The notes: generated from the letters alone by a model not told the origin. Positions 43,751-54,712 are shown, counted from the stretch's first letter. The stretch is DNA of 64,000 nt from Chondrus crispus (GCF_000350225.1 NW_005179363.1:291826-355825); one strand, 5' to 3'. Numbers and translations are program-made.

Positions 43751-44400
43751 TCGCAAAATAAGACAGCGTAGCTCCACCGTCCGTGATGGAGCGGTCGCAC
43801 TTGCAATTGAATTTTCGTGCGCTCAAGGGCAGCTCGGGAGTGTAGCCAGGCGCGTTCCGAAAGCACAGAACTGGTAAAGTCATGTTCGAGCTGAATAGAT
43901 TGTTCGATGACGAATTGAGCCCTCCATCCTGCTGTATGCGAAACATCAACTCTCAAAAGCTCCTCCTCCTCGGCAAATTTACAGAATCACGTCCACCAGA
44001 TCCTCTCCGTCCCAGATGGAGTCTTCTTACGCACCTTCTTCCGCGCGTAGAAGAAAAGTTTGCAGTATTTTCAGGTTTCTTCGTGGTCAGAGGGGTATTG
44101 CGGTATCACAGCCAAGATTTATAATTTGTACAGCACCTGCCGCCGCGGGTTCATTGCAGGCATGCGACTACACGTGTGCCTTACAGGCGGATGAAATACA
44201 CGTGGACATTACAGGCCGACGACGTACTGTATACATTACAGCCCCGACGTTGTATATGACAAGGTACAGTAGCAATGGCATAGTACAGTGCATTGAACAG
44301 TAGAGTACAGTAGTACATTAGGATGGACAATGTCCAAGACCCTGCAACCTCGCTTATTTTAGCAACGGCGCCGGGCAGTGACAGTAAACAGTCAAGGATC
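43751..44400. other. Unassigned repeat-like sequence
   Basis: No gene. Around 44130-44330 there are ACACGTGTG, ACACGTGGAC, ATTACAGCCCCGACG and several TACAGTA motifs like those in the right half of family A LTRs, so an old LTR fragment is possible. Confidence 0.35.
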
Positions 44401-45210
44401 TTTTGGGAACGGATTTCCTTCGAAGGTGTGACACCGCCAGGCAAGACAAGCCTCTGACTTGGGCGATATTGTCTGCATCTGACTTGCGACGTCTCCCTGG
44501 CTTCTATGACTTTACCTTTACTTTCTCCTTTCCTCCGTCGTTGCGACTACGCGGGATCAGACTAGCCTCTACCCTAGGAGTTCCTTTGTCACTCGACGTT
44601 TCTATTGTGTTTCCTTTTTCCCCTGCCGTTGCGACTACGCGGGCTAAGACTAGCCTCTAGCCAAGGCGTATTCAATACAGTAAGTTACTGTCGCACGATC
44701 TATTTCTCTCTCCCTACATTGCGACGATTTTTAGGTGGCGGGCTACCCCAAGCCACTCACCTCGGGGGCACTACTGACATCTGTCCCCCTCGTTCCCTCT
44801 AGGAGTTCCCGCTGCTGGGATTTCCGCCCGTTTCTGACACTAGCCTCTAGGCTCGGGTTCCCCCTGTTTTGTGTGTTCTTTCACAACCCCTTCCAGTGCT
44901 GGTCCGATTCCAGGTCCGCTCTTTGACCAGTACGTCGTGCTTTTACAGTCGGCCGACGTACTTTCCCTTTGCTCTACCACCATCCCGATATACCGCGGGA
45001 CACCCCCTATTGGTTGTTACCTCTTCCTCGAGCTAACTCATAGCTGGCGACCGCCACTATACTACAGGTATCTAGCCCCGCACCAGTTCCTTTTTTGTTT
45101 TAGCTTGCTGGCTGCTAAATCTCGGCATCCCCTTAATTTGCACCATCACCAATTGTCCTGATTGAACAGCCTTTGGCGATGTGTCTCACGGCCATAAGAG
45201 GCACTGTTTC
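44401..45210. repeat. Unassigned repeat with imperfect tandem units
   Basis: A pyrimidine-rich segment with about three imperfect tandem units, each around GACTAGCCTCTA (near 44560, 44650, 44840). Its right end (about 45110-45205, including TCCTGATTGAACAGCCTTTGG) resembles 18280-18370 next to the G3 3' LTR, so this is probably a fragment of a related retroelement. Confidence 0.45.
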
Positions 45211-47547
45211 TAGGGCGGATACGTCAGGCATTGATGTGAATAGTAGAAGAATGGAGACTACAAGACGGGAAACGGTTCCCAAGGCCGCTTCAAACGAAGA
45301 GGTACAGCTGGGAACTTTAGAAGTGTGGAAAGGAACATAAGTTATGTAATGGCCGTTGCGTCCTCATCAATTCTTCGATGGAGAACGAGGGCGGGTTCAC
45401 CTAAAGACACAATTGTTGAGGAACGCCCAAGGCAGCCAAGAAGGCGTAGCACGTGGGCAAATAAAGCTGTTCTGAGCAGTGGAGATAATACATAATTCTG
45501 TGCATTTGCGCATTTTAGGCTCTTTGTCTTCGTGATTCTGACCTATATTTCGAGCACCGGGAACGGAAGTTGCAGACTTATTTAAGAGCTGCCACTCACG
45601 GAGGAGGTTAGAATGCGACTTGAGACCCTCTTGAGTCTGCCGATGATTAAGACGCCCTATTCGCTTGGTTGTGGTTTTGCATCCGAGTAAATAATCCTGT
45701 GCATTGCAAATTAAGACTAGGGATATGGACCCAGTGCGTGTGCGACATTACGATGTTGCACACGCGCTCGATGAGGACGGCGATGTCCCCATATGAGGAA
45801 AGCCCTTTTTCCATTATTGTATAAATACAATTGACTATTTGAAAAGCTATCTTGGACACTGTTTCCTTAACGTGCTTTTTTTCGGCAATAGCATCTTGAG
45901 GAACACTGGGACAGCAGCTCTGAACACGCTGAAAGATTAAGAATGTAATGCAGACTGAGTACCCAGTTCCATTTTAAACTGACGTTTTGGTTTCAAAGTT
46001 AGTACACATGTGGCTTTAAGGTGGTTTGAAAAAGCATATTTTCCAGACGTATCAATAAACAACCATGAAGAACATTTGTTCTCGAGAAAGTGCATGTCAA
46101 GAAAAAATATTTCGAAAACTGTCCTCAAATGAGAACAAAGGTCCTATAGACACTAGAAGAGAGAGGAATAGATAGATCTGATTATATCATGTTTGACCTA
46201 TGGGTCTACAAAAAGAGCAGGTAGAAAAATTTCAGGTTTTTCTGTAGTGAAGCAAGCTCTATTCTCGTATAGGGAAATAGAGGTCCAGACATTTTCATAA
46301 AAGGCTCTGAGGTAGTTAATCAGGCATCTTGCGAAAGGGAAGCGGCACTACTCCACCCCACTGCGAGCCTAACTTCTCACGTCAGGTTTGCATGAACCAC
46401 GATGCAACATAGACCAACCATAAATGAAAATCGTCCATCGCCTAGAGATGCGCCACAAAAAGCTAGACCTGCTATTTTTATATTGCTTTACGATGCAAAA
46501 TGTGTAATGATTTATGCGTGGTTCTACTTTTGAGGATGGGCAGGACAATTGATGGCCATTAAATGGCTTTAAAGGCCCAGATGAGTTAAGTAGATTTCTT
46601 CGGCGAAAAAAGCAGGTGAATAACATGGAGTGTGCTTACAGCCTGAAGAGAGGTGGACTTCGTCAATAATTTACAGTAGCTATTAGGTTTGCACATTCAA
46701 CGTGACCAGCATGAGCACGATAAGCTAGGAATGTGCTCGTTTTGTGAATGATGGTATAGACGTCGAGGACTACACAGCTTCAAGTCTACTGCCACCCCGT
46801 TCAAGTTTTTCTACATGTGTCTTCTTTAGCAATATTAGACGGTAGGCGCAAGGTGTCTTATCAAAACTTTCAAGTTAACGTGTCCGTTCATGATCTCTAC
46901 ACTTTGTTCATGGTTTCAATTCTGTTTTCTATCTCATATTACTCTTTGCCTTGGTTTCTTGTTTAAGCGCAACGATCTACGAATAGAGTACATGAGCACC
47001 CCTATACCGGGCGCTGCACTTTAAATCACGCATGGTACTAGGGGAAAACCTTAATGAAAGTATTCCGTTCTCGCCAATAGCGACTATAGTGTCCACGTTG
47101 ACGCGGAAATGAATGCAGAAAGTGATGGTGATATGGCGTCTTTCACGGCGTGCCATGTGGTACTTAAATGGCTCACGCTTAGTTGAAAGATGGCATGTAT
47201 GATATTCAATGGTTCCCTTGTCTTGTTCACTTCACAGTCGTTCTCACTTTCTAATACTCGCTTTTGTAAAGAACGTATGAATGGCCTCATCATCGTATTT
47301 TAAATTGCATGTGAGGTTTGGTAGAGCAACTACCACATGACAGGAACACAAGGATCGTCTACATGACAACAAGTCTAGCATTCGCAGATTTAGTAGACTT
47401 AACAACGCACGGGGCTTTTCTTTCGTCCAGAGCTCAGTTCATTTGTTCAACATCAAAAAGTCTACGCCCTATTGACTGTGGCATTGACATGCTAGTACTA
47501 GCAGTGAGAGGTGTATCAGACAGTCGAATGAATGGAATTTCATGTAA
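45211..47547. other. No gene recognised
   Basis: AT-richer DNA with only short open frames (70-85 codons) on both strands and no motif, tandem repeat or element end that I can support. It separates the transposon stack from the gene island. Confidence 0.4.
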
Positions 47548-48385
47548 GTGACATGTGGAGAGTTAGTTTTGTACCGCACTGGCGACGAGGTGGAATCGCA
47601 ACGGCTGAATAGACTCGAAACTCACCGATCCGTACCGGATGTACAGAAAAGAGTTCGCGTGGGCCCGATGCGTCGCAGGATATTTATGAAGAGGTTGTTT
47701 TCATCGAATGCCCATGTGCATCGGATGTTCTGCGCATTGTTCGCCGGAAAGGGCTGGGCTGGCTTGTTATTTTTTTCCAAAACAATTGGAAATTGTCCAC
47801 TTGCCATATATTATTTTCTTGCGCGAGATCAATGCCATGGTTGCGATGGTGGTATTTTGCCGGAGATTAAATATTCTTTTGCCAGTGGACTTTCATCTCA
47901 GTCCGATGGGCATCTTCATGTGTTAAGAGCGTCTCCACCAATGCTGATGATGACGTGCGGATTGCAATCGGCGAATGCACGGCAATTGTCCTGTACATTA
48001 CGTCTCGCACTGCCGCTCACATGCATAGAGGATGTAGTCGCACTGTCACTGGTGATGTAACACCGCCGTCTCTTACCACTGATGGCCTTCCATGCTTCCT
48101 TCGAATTACAAGTATCTGCATCGATCATACAATTGTATGATTCTGGCACTGGCTTAGGTTACGCCTCCTAGGTTACGCCTCCTACTCATATGTCGCGTGT
48201 ACAGGTATAACACGTGCAGTTGAATCAAATGCAATCATTGGGCAACGGTTGTTACAGTACCCTTCTCATTGGCGTAGTGTGTGACACGGCTCAAATTGGG
48301 ACACCAAAATTATAATGCCGCGCCGCATAGTTTCGCCATATGATTTTGCTAAATTATTTCGCAACGAATTAAATCTATTCGTTTG
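47548..48385. other. Open frame of doubtful coding value
   Basis: An uninterrupted plus-strand frame of 170 codons (47548-48060) opens on a GTG; the first ATG in frame is about 120 bp in. Composition (many Cys, Leu, His) is not like a typical protein, and no domain is visible. At 48160-48182 TTACGCCTCCTAGG is part of a direct repeat of about 14 bp. I do not call a gene. Confidence 0.3.
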
Positions 48386-48886
48386 ATGAAAAATAGTCAT
48401 GCTCTGACAAACGGTCAGTTTTCTGCTCCTCATGCTTTAGCAGAGGTTTCCGTCGCTCTCAATAATGATTATGTGTTGCGCAACATTCTAAGAAAAGATG
48501 TATGCCTGTCAAAGAACCCCACACCTAAGAAATCTAATAGAAAATTCCTCGCAACAAGAAACGCAGCGACGGTTGGCAATTTGCAGTCCACTCGTGCTCG
48601 TTTGGAGGGGCGGAATCCTCCAAAGGCGCCCGTACCCGACGTTTATCACATTCAGGAGTATAATGTAGAGAATGATACTGCAAACAAAAAAAATAGTGAC
48701 TCTCAAAAACGTCTGAAAGCGCAGTCTGCGGTGTCGCCTCTCGAAGACATAGTTGGCGACGACTTGCCAATCTGGCAATGGCCAAGAGCCCGAAAACAGC
48801 GGATGCAGGTTGAGGAAGGCGAGTTGTTTAGGACCCGCAAGCACACGGCAGCGTCGGCTTTGTTGGGTCTCTCCCATTACAGATGA
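48386..48886 (+). CDS. Hypothetical small disordered protein
   Basis: 166 codons from the first ATG (MKNSHALTNGQFSAPHAL) to TGA. No family recognised. The protein is hydrophilic, rich in Asn, Lys and Arg, with no membrane segment or signal peptide, and looks intrinsically disordered with basic stretches (KNPTPKKSNRKFLATR, PRARKQRMQVEE) that could serve nuclear localisation; that is inference. An acidic/aromatic patch EDIVGDDLPIWQWP lies near the end. It is the first frame on the gene-island side of the boundary and is preceded by AT-rich DNA, but expression is unproven. Confidence 0.4.
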   Translation: MKNSHALTNGQFSAPHALAEVSVALNNDYVLRNILRKDVCLSKNPTPKKSNRKFLATRNAATVGNLQSTRARLEGRNPPKAPVPDVYHIQEYNVENDTANKKNSDSQKRLKAQSAVSPLEDIVGDDLPIWQWPRARKQRMQVEEGELFRTRKHTAASALLGLSHYR

Positions 48887-49559
48887 AGCGTGAAAGACAT
48901 GAGATTTCTCGTCGTCCCACTTTGACCCAGGCATAGTTTGGAGACCAATTCTCCCGTCCAAATAAAGGCATTTTTCCTCAAATACGCACTGCATTCGCAT
49001 ATTTTATCATAACTTCTTATGTGTCCCACATCAAGCCAATGAGAAGGGTACTGTAGCCGGCTGTTGAAACGTGTAGCGCTCGCGTTGGAAAGGGCCACGA
49101 ATGAGCGTTGTCGGCATCTGTGACAACCGAATATCATCCGCCAACCCAGAATCAGCCACCGACAAAGATCTGAAAGAGATATTTATGGCGGGTGAACACT
49201 ACTATTGGTTGCAGCACCGATACCTTCAACTGGCGGCGTATCAAGGTTGCGGAACCGCATGCACCGCCTTCCGGAGAGCAAGTGGTGTTGATTGTTGACT
49301 CCTCGGTGTGCCTCCTGCGCGCTCCCGCGGAAAAAAGCTCCTTTCGCCAGCAAAAACAACATACCGAGAGTACTTCTGCAGCTTGGTACCTCTTGAGGGC
49401 GCAGTCGGTGCTCAAATAGGACCTCAGTTGTAGTCGAGAACTCTTTTTCCGTTACCCTTACTCGCACTGAACGTGAACATCGCCAGGACCCAAGCCACAC
49501 TTCCGCACACTGCCGCACACTGCCGCTCTTCCTTCACCTATTCGAAAAAGCCGGCTATC

Positions 49560-50291
49560 ATGGGAACCATTCCAGAAGCGGGGGTGCTCCATAACCTCCA
49601 GCCCGCGATTGAGAATGCGGACGACAAACCCGGAAAGTGTTACACGGAGTTCCACCTCACGGGCTTCTCCCGTTTTCACAATGTGCCAATTAATCCCACT
49701 GAGCTCACCGTCAAGGCACTTGCTGGCTACATGAAAGACAACCCACCTCGGAATCGCGCGCTTCTAGCCTCGACTCGCGTTCTCAAAGTCGCGGCCGAGT
49801 CTACCCGCGAAGAGCTTCAAGCCATGTACAAGGGAATCGACACTCCGTGCCACCCTGTTATCGTTGGCAAGTCTCGTGCGGAGCGACGGATTGTTTTTGT
49901 TCACCTCGGCGTCAATGTCTGTGTGAGTCACTTTCAGTTGGAGATCCAGGGCAAGAATGAGGCGACTTTCGCATGTGCAGATGAGTTGGGCTGGAAGCCT
50001 ATAAAACGACCGATCGACCCCAACAATTCGGACCTGTCCACAAGTTGTCAGACTACCCTGGAACTAGATCCGTTGATGGGGCTAATGCGACAAAAGGGGT
50101 TCAAGGTAGATTTATCAACCAACGCAGGACGATTTGTGTGTAACTGGGTGTACTACAACTCTTTGATGCTCGCGGAAGCGAACGGAGCAGCAGCTCTTTT
50201 TGTTCATGTGCCTCCTGCTTCTGTGGTATCTGTTGAGCGCCAAGTGCAATTCGTCGCAGAACTACTGGACACCATTGCAGCAATGCCGTAG
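49560..50291 (+). CDS. Pyroglutamyl-peptidase I (peptidase family C15)
   Basis: 243 codons from the first ATG (MGTIPEAGVL); the frame is open further upstream but has no earlier ATG. The enzyme removes N-terminal pyroglutamate from peptides in the cytosol. Family landmarks: FHLTGFSRFHNVPINPTE at the N-terminus (the usual start has VTGFGPF...NPS); VHLGVNVC; catalytic Glu probably E128 in QLEIQGKNEA; catalytic Cys194 in GRFVCNWVYYNSL; catalytic His216 in ALFVHVPP. Length is slightly above the bacterial form (about 215) and near animal PGPEP1. It has no presequence. It converges on the EF-Tu gene with about 290 bp between stop codons. Confidence 0.9.
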   Translation: MGTIPEAGVLHNLQPAIENADDKPGKCYTEFHLTGFSRFHNVPINPTELTVKALAGYMKDNPPRNRALLASTRVLKVAAESTREELQAMYKGIDTPCHPVIVGKSRAERRIVFVHLGVNVCVSHFQLEIQGKNEATFACADELGWKPIKRPIDPNNSDLSTSCQTTLELDPLMGLMRQKGFKVDLSTNAGRFVCNWVYYNSLMLAEANGAAALFVHVPPASVVSVERQVQFVAELLDTIAAMP

Positions 50292-50580
50292 GAGAGCACA
50301 ATGACTCATTTTCCGCTTAACCTTCTTCAATGACCTGCCGCGTACGGGGGCTGGTGTTGTCTTCCGTCATATGTATGTCAAACTCGCATTCTTCCTTGAT
50401 GTTGATTGTGTATCAAACTCCCTCTGCTGCTAGTGTTTCGTGAGCTGTCTTCATAGGATGCAAAAGCCATTGAAGATACTATTTTGTGTTTGGAGTGAAG
50501 GTGTCGCCGTGGCGTCTTCTGAAAATTCAAGAAAGGCAGCGAGTGTATGCATTCGTTATTGGTGAAGCAGATGTGGCTTA

Positions 50581-51937
50581 TTACATTACCTTGGTGACGA
50601 CGCCCGCTCCAATGGTACGGCCACCTTCTCTTACTGCAAACCGGAGCCCCTCGACCATGGCAATCTTGCTGAGCATCTCCGCTTTACACGTGACGTTGTC
50701 GCCTGGCATAACCATCTGGACATCATCCGGCAAAATGACTTTGCCGGTTACGTCGGCGGTCCGGAAGTAAAATTGAGGTGCGTAGTTTGTGAAAAATGGC
50801 TTGTGCCGGCCACCCTCTTCCTTTGTTAAACAGTAGATTTCTGCTTCAAACTTATTGTGTGACTTGATGCTCCCAGGGGCGCACAAGACTTGGCCGCGGG
50901 TGACATCTTCCCTCTTGATACCGCGCAGGAGGCAGCCCAGGTTGTCGCCTGCCTGCCCGACATCAAGGCTCTTCTTGAACATTTCCACGCCTGTGCATGC
51001 GACCTTGATGGTGTCCCTTAAACCGACGACTTCAACATCTTGGCCAGCTTTAATTGTACCTTGCTCGACTCGGCCTGTGACAACGGTCCCACGTCCCTGA
51101 ATAGAAAACACGTCCTCGACGCTCATCAGGAAAGGCTTGTCGAGATCGCGCTTCGGCTCCGGAATATACTCATCAACTTCGCCCATGAGCTTCAGCACAG
51201 CATCACGGCCAATCTCGACCTTATTCCCTTGCAACGCCTCCAACGCACTACCACGTACAATGGGAGTGTCATCGCCTGGGAACTTGTAAAATGAGAGTAA
51301 ATCCCTGACTTCCATTTCGACGAGTTCGATAAGCTCCTCGTCATCTACGACGTCACATTTGTTAAGAAAGACGACGATATGCGGGACGCCGACCTGCCTA
51401 GCGAGGAGGATATGCTCCCTTGTTTGCGGCATGGGCCCGTCTGCTGCTGACACGACAAGGATAGCGCCGTCCATCTGGGCGGCGCCTGTGATCATGTTTT
51501 TGACGTAGTCGGCATGGCCGGGGCAGTCGACGTGGGCGTAGTGGCGTTTCGGGGTTTCATACTCGACGTGGGCGGTGGAGATGGTGATGCCGCGCTTCTT
51601 TTCTTCGGGTGCTTTGTCGATCTGATCGTAGTCGGTGAAGGTGGCGCCGCCTGCCTCGGAGAGGACTTTTGTGATCGCGGCTGTGAGGGTAGTCTGTCGT
51701 GGTTGAAACACGAAAGGCAGGTCCAGGTCAGATTCGAAATGAGGGGGAGAGGGGTCGGGTATAATAACGAATTGCGGAACGAACCTTTCCGTGATCAACG
51801 TGGCCAATTGTACCGACGTTGAGATGAGGCTTTGTGCGTTGAAAAGCGTCTGCAAATGAGCGTGCCGGCACTGAGGGGGCTGAGGTTGCACGTACAACGC
51901 GAGCTACTTGTGAGGCAAGATGTGGGAGTCTGAACAT
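50581..51937 (-). CDS. Elongation factor Tu, mitochondrial type, one intron
   Basis: Two exons: 51937-51785 and 51693-50581, 421 codons in all. The N-terminal 30 residues ([20 protein letters not shown]) are basic and lack acidic residues, as in a mitochondrial presequence. GTPase boxes: GHVDHGKT (P-loop), the [14 protein letters not shown] switch, [24 protein letters not shown], and the SAL box in [11 protein letters not shown]. Domains 2 and 3 follow, ending GAGVVTKVM. The 91-bp intron (GTTCGT...CGACAG on the minus strand) splits the P-loop between Lys and Thr. EF-Tu delivers aminoacyl-tRNA to the organelle ribosome. It is divergent from the RRM gene, with 444 bp between start codons. A plastid location is less likely, since red algae keep tufA in the plastid genome. 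Confidence 0.93.
51694..51784 (-). other. Spliceosomal intron in the EF-Tu gene
   Basis: Removal of these 91 bp joins ...HGK to TTLTAAITK in frame, restoring the canonical P-loop. The borders are GT...AG. Without splicing, the frame from exon 1 reads into [12 protein letters not shown] and stops. Confidence 0.88.
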
Positions 51938-52381
51938 GTTGACAGAAAGGGAGATCGGGGAGCGAGGGGAATGGGTACGATGCGGCTAACTGGGGCGGAT
52001 GGATCGGCTGGCGTAGAAAGAAGAAACGGACGCGTTGCTCAGAGAGAGAGAGAGAACTGGGCGCCGATCCTGGCGAGTCGTTCCCAGAAGACACGTGTGA
52101 TACTGGTTATACGTGGCAGAGCAGCATGAGCTCGCCATGCGGATTGAATTACAGAAATTGGATCTAAGGGGGCACACGTCGTCCATGTGTACAGCGTGTG
52201 AGGTGGTGGTTGGCTCTGAGCCGGAGGCTTCAAGTGGATTGGGACACCAAATGGCAGCCGTCATCTCCGGCTCCGAGCTACGTTCACCAGTGGCCGCGTA
52301 GCCTCGTCTACCTCAACTTGGTTTCGTTTCTTCGCGAGCACACCATCCGATTTCGCCGTCGTCCGCATCCCCCTTGCATCC
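51938..52381. promoter_or_regulatory. Shared intergenic region between divergent genes
   Basis: 444 bp between the start codons of EF-Tu (-) and the RRM protein (+), so both promoters must lie here. A short GAGAGAGAGAGA run is at about 52041-52053. I see no clear TATA box for either gene. Confidence 0.5.
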
Positions 52382-53458
52382 ATGAACATCGCCTTTGCGC
52401 ATCCGCCAAACCCCTGCCCCCGAGCCGTTCACGCTGTCCCTAGGGTGACTCCGCGCCGCCTCCGCGCCCGCCACGCGCTCCCCACGCTGCGTCGAACGCG
52501 CCCGCGAAGCCTGCGCCTGTCCGCAGCCGCGTCTCCCTCGGATGAGGACCGCGCCGCTGCGGCCGCCGCAGCCCCGTCTAGCCGAAATTCGGATACGGCG
52601 GAAAGCTACTTGCAATGCGTCGAGTGCGCTGCGGTGTACGTCGTCGAGCCCGAGGAGCTCGAGGGCGCCCCGAGGGTAGTCGGCTGCTCCGCCTGTCTGC
52701 ATGAGTGGTATGCCTCGGAGACTGACTTGTTGTGGGGGGAGGAGGAGGCGCTTTCAGCCCTGGCTGCCCATGCTTCGTTCGAAGCTAAGTCGAAGACAGT
52801 CAAGTCGGAAGGGGAGAGGGCCATTAATGCAGCGAAGGGCGTTGGTACTGCCATGAAGAAGGACGTGCCAGCTCCGGCGATGACTGCAAAGACGGCAGAA
52901 AAGAACAAACCAGGCGGGGAAAAGGACGGTGCACCAGAAGCTGCTGTTTTGAGTAAGGACCCGACGAGGGACTCGCCCGGAGAGAATCGGAGCTCTACTT
53001 CAAAACAGGAAGCAGACAAGGAGGGGCACTTCAATGTATTTGTGGGCAATTTGTCCTTTAGGGCCACCGAGGAAGATCTCTACCGCGCCTTTTCAGGATA
53101 TGGCGCCGTCTTGAGATGCCAGGTACCTGCAGACCAATCTGGAGCCTCTCGGGGTTATGGTTTTGTTGAAATGCGTACCCGAGAAAGTGCTTTGAAGGCC
53201 ATCGAGTCGCTCCAGGGGACGAGCATTATGGGGCGTGATGTGTCACTGAACGAGGCTCGCCCAAGGAAGGAAGGCTTTGTGGCCAAAAAGCAGCAATCGA
53301 GAACAGGTTGGTCGTCGCGTGCTCGAAGCAATTCGAGGGATTTTGCCAGTAGAGCTTCAGGAGATGGTCGCACCTCGCCACAATCTGGGTTTCGAAAAGA
53401 TAGAAAGCAGCAAAAAGAAGGAACCAAGGACCGCTTGAAATACTCTAAGAACTCATGA
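52382..53458 (+). CDS. RRM RNA-binding protein with N-terminal zinc ribbon, organelle-targeted
   Basis: 358 codons. The first 70 residues are Arg/Ala/Ser/Pro-rich with no acidic residue until about 54, typical of a transit peptide. Next is a compact CxxC/CxxC ribbon (C79, C82, C102, C105; YLQCVECAAVYVVEP...GCSACLHEWY), similar to the MJ0042-type zinc finger of bacterial and plastid proteins. An acidic/Ala linker and a Lys/Ser-rich disordered stretch follow. A single RRM (about 217-295) has RNP2 VFVGNLSF and RNP1 RGYGFVEM. The Arg/Ser/Lys-rich tail ends in KYSKNS. A role in plastid (or mitochondrial) RNA metabolism is inferred from presequence and domains. The ribbon probably binds zinc or nucleic acid. 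Confidence 0.82.
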   Translation: MNIAFAHPPNPCPRAVHAVPRVTPRRLRARHALPTLRRTRPRSLRLSAAASPSDEDRAAAAAAAPSSRNSDTAESYLQCVECAAVYVVEPEELEGAPRVVGCSACLHEWYASETDLLWGEEEALSALAAHASFEAKSKTVKSEGERAINAAKGVGTAMKKDVPAPAMTAKTAEKNKPGGEKDGAPEAAVLSKDPTRDSPGENRSSTSKQEADKEGHFNVFVGNLSFRATEEDLYRAFSGYGAVLRCQVPADQSGASRGYGFVEMRTRESALKAIESLQGTSIMGRDVSLNEARPRKEGFVAKKQQSRTGWSSRARSNSRDFASRASGDGRTSPQSGFRKDRKQQKEGTKDRLKYSKNS

Positions 53459-54147
53459 CTGCGTGCGTGGCTTGCCGTCAGCGTCGGTGTCGGCGTCTTT
53501 TTGGACTCTTACCGTGGATCTGGCAGAACAGCTGGCTGGGGTGCGTGGCTTGTTTATTGAGCAGCGGTACTTAATGTATTGTTTCAAACAATTAACCCAA
53601 ACGGGAGAGGCACGGTTTGCAATTGACATATGGTAAATCTCCGAGCTTCCAAAGGGGACATAGTATGGAGCACATTTCAATAACTTCAATACTTGCAGCA
53701 CTTGCTATTCGTGTGTAGCATAGACCACGATGTGTTAGAAGGGAGAACGCTCGGGATGGATGGCAGGAGGAACGGACGGCGTTTGGTGTCATAAATCGGC
53801 TCTTTAACGCAGCTTTGGGTCATCCACGTGGCGATGCTACAGTACCCACAATTCCTACCGCATACGGGAGGGTGCTGCACCGACTCAGAAAAAGAGGACA
53901 CTGGGAGCCTCCGGAAATTATTTTTTGTGTCAGAGTCATATTTTTTGTGCACAAAAACTGAGTTTCGTCACGGAAATGCTTGGGCTCACAATGTGCGTCC
54001 CCCTACCTATACGCACAATTTGTACTCACTGGACGCCGACGATGACGCCGTCAAAGCTCTAACTAGAGATAATTTGGATTGTACGCGCGCGCATTTTGGC
54101 ATTTGTGCGATACACTTTTAACCTAGCATGGGGTTGCCCGTCCGAGA

Positions 54148-54181
54148 AAACGGCGCGTTATGTGTGCACAACGCGCCGTTT
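54148..54181. repeat. Perfect 12-bp hairpin
   Basis: AAACGGCGCGTT at 54148-54159 pairs exactly with AACGCGCCGTTT at 54170-54181 around a 10-nt loop. A T-rich tract does not follow, so it is not a classic terminator. Confidence 0.9.
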
Positions 54182-54236
54182 GCGTGTTATAAAATCCCGA
54201 TTTGGTCAGCACAGTTTGCGATTTTAGGATTTCAGG

Positions 54237-54255
54237 AGGCGCCCAGTGGGCGCCT
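54237..54255. repeat. Perfect 9-bp palindrome
   Basis: AGGCGCCCA and TGGGCGCCT around a central G. It lies about 55 bp from the hairpin at 54148-54181; the two may be parts of one small non-autonomous element. Confidence 0.85.
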
Positions 54256-54614
54256 GTGCAATACAGTGTTGAATCACCGCGCAAAATGAAACTTGGTCAT
54301 GAGGATACATAAGCTCTCTTGGTATGGGGCTTTTCTTGAACATTAGGTGGAAACTAATGAAAGCCGCCTATCCAAACCTGTAATTATAACTGGACACGGG
54401 AAACATGACCCCACCGCCAATACTTGCCTATATCCATTTGCTGGCTTTCCGGACACCAAAGCATAGATCCTGTTTTGAGACCAAAGTCAGTAAACGGTAT
54501 GGAACAAAAAGTGGCCTCAGCGACATTTCCATACCTTGTTGGGGCAGGTGTTAAGGTTGTTGTATGAATAGGGTTTCGCTCTGGATGGTGAGTGTGCGAC
54601 CATTGCAACAGGAC

Positions 54615-54673
54615 ATCTCCCAACATTGGACGAGGGAGGAAAACCAGTCTTCCCTCGCTAAATGTTGGGAGAT
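54615..54673 (-). repeat. 23-bp imperfect hairpin downstream of the Dph6-like gene
   Basis: ATCTCCCAACATT...ACGAGGGA at 54615-54637 pairs with TCCCTCGC...AATGTTGGGAGAT at 54651-54673 with two or three mismatches. It begins 40 bp past the stop codon of the 54713-55549 gene, so it would fold in that 3' UTR. Confidence 0.8.
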
Positions 54674-54712
54674 CGCGGGGACAAGAAGAGCGTCTTCATG
54701 ATTGTACGCCAG

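Larger units (their letters stand above)
53459..54712. other. Intergenic region with three hairpins
   Basis: No gene is supported. The region holds three strong inverted repeats, listed separately. A frame of 97 codons at 53828-54121 has no recognisable domain. The RRM and Dph6-like genes converge on this interval. Confidence 0.5.

Noticed and set aside
50581-51897. EF-Tu starting with the uninterrupted 438-codon frame
   Set aside because: That frame begins with sequence unrelated to EF-Tu and lacks the P-loop; splicing of 91 bp supplies it from another frame.
50581-51937. Bacterial contamination suggested by an EF-Tu gene
   Set aside because: The gene has a spliceosomal-type intron and presequence, and its neighbours are eukaryotic genes.
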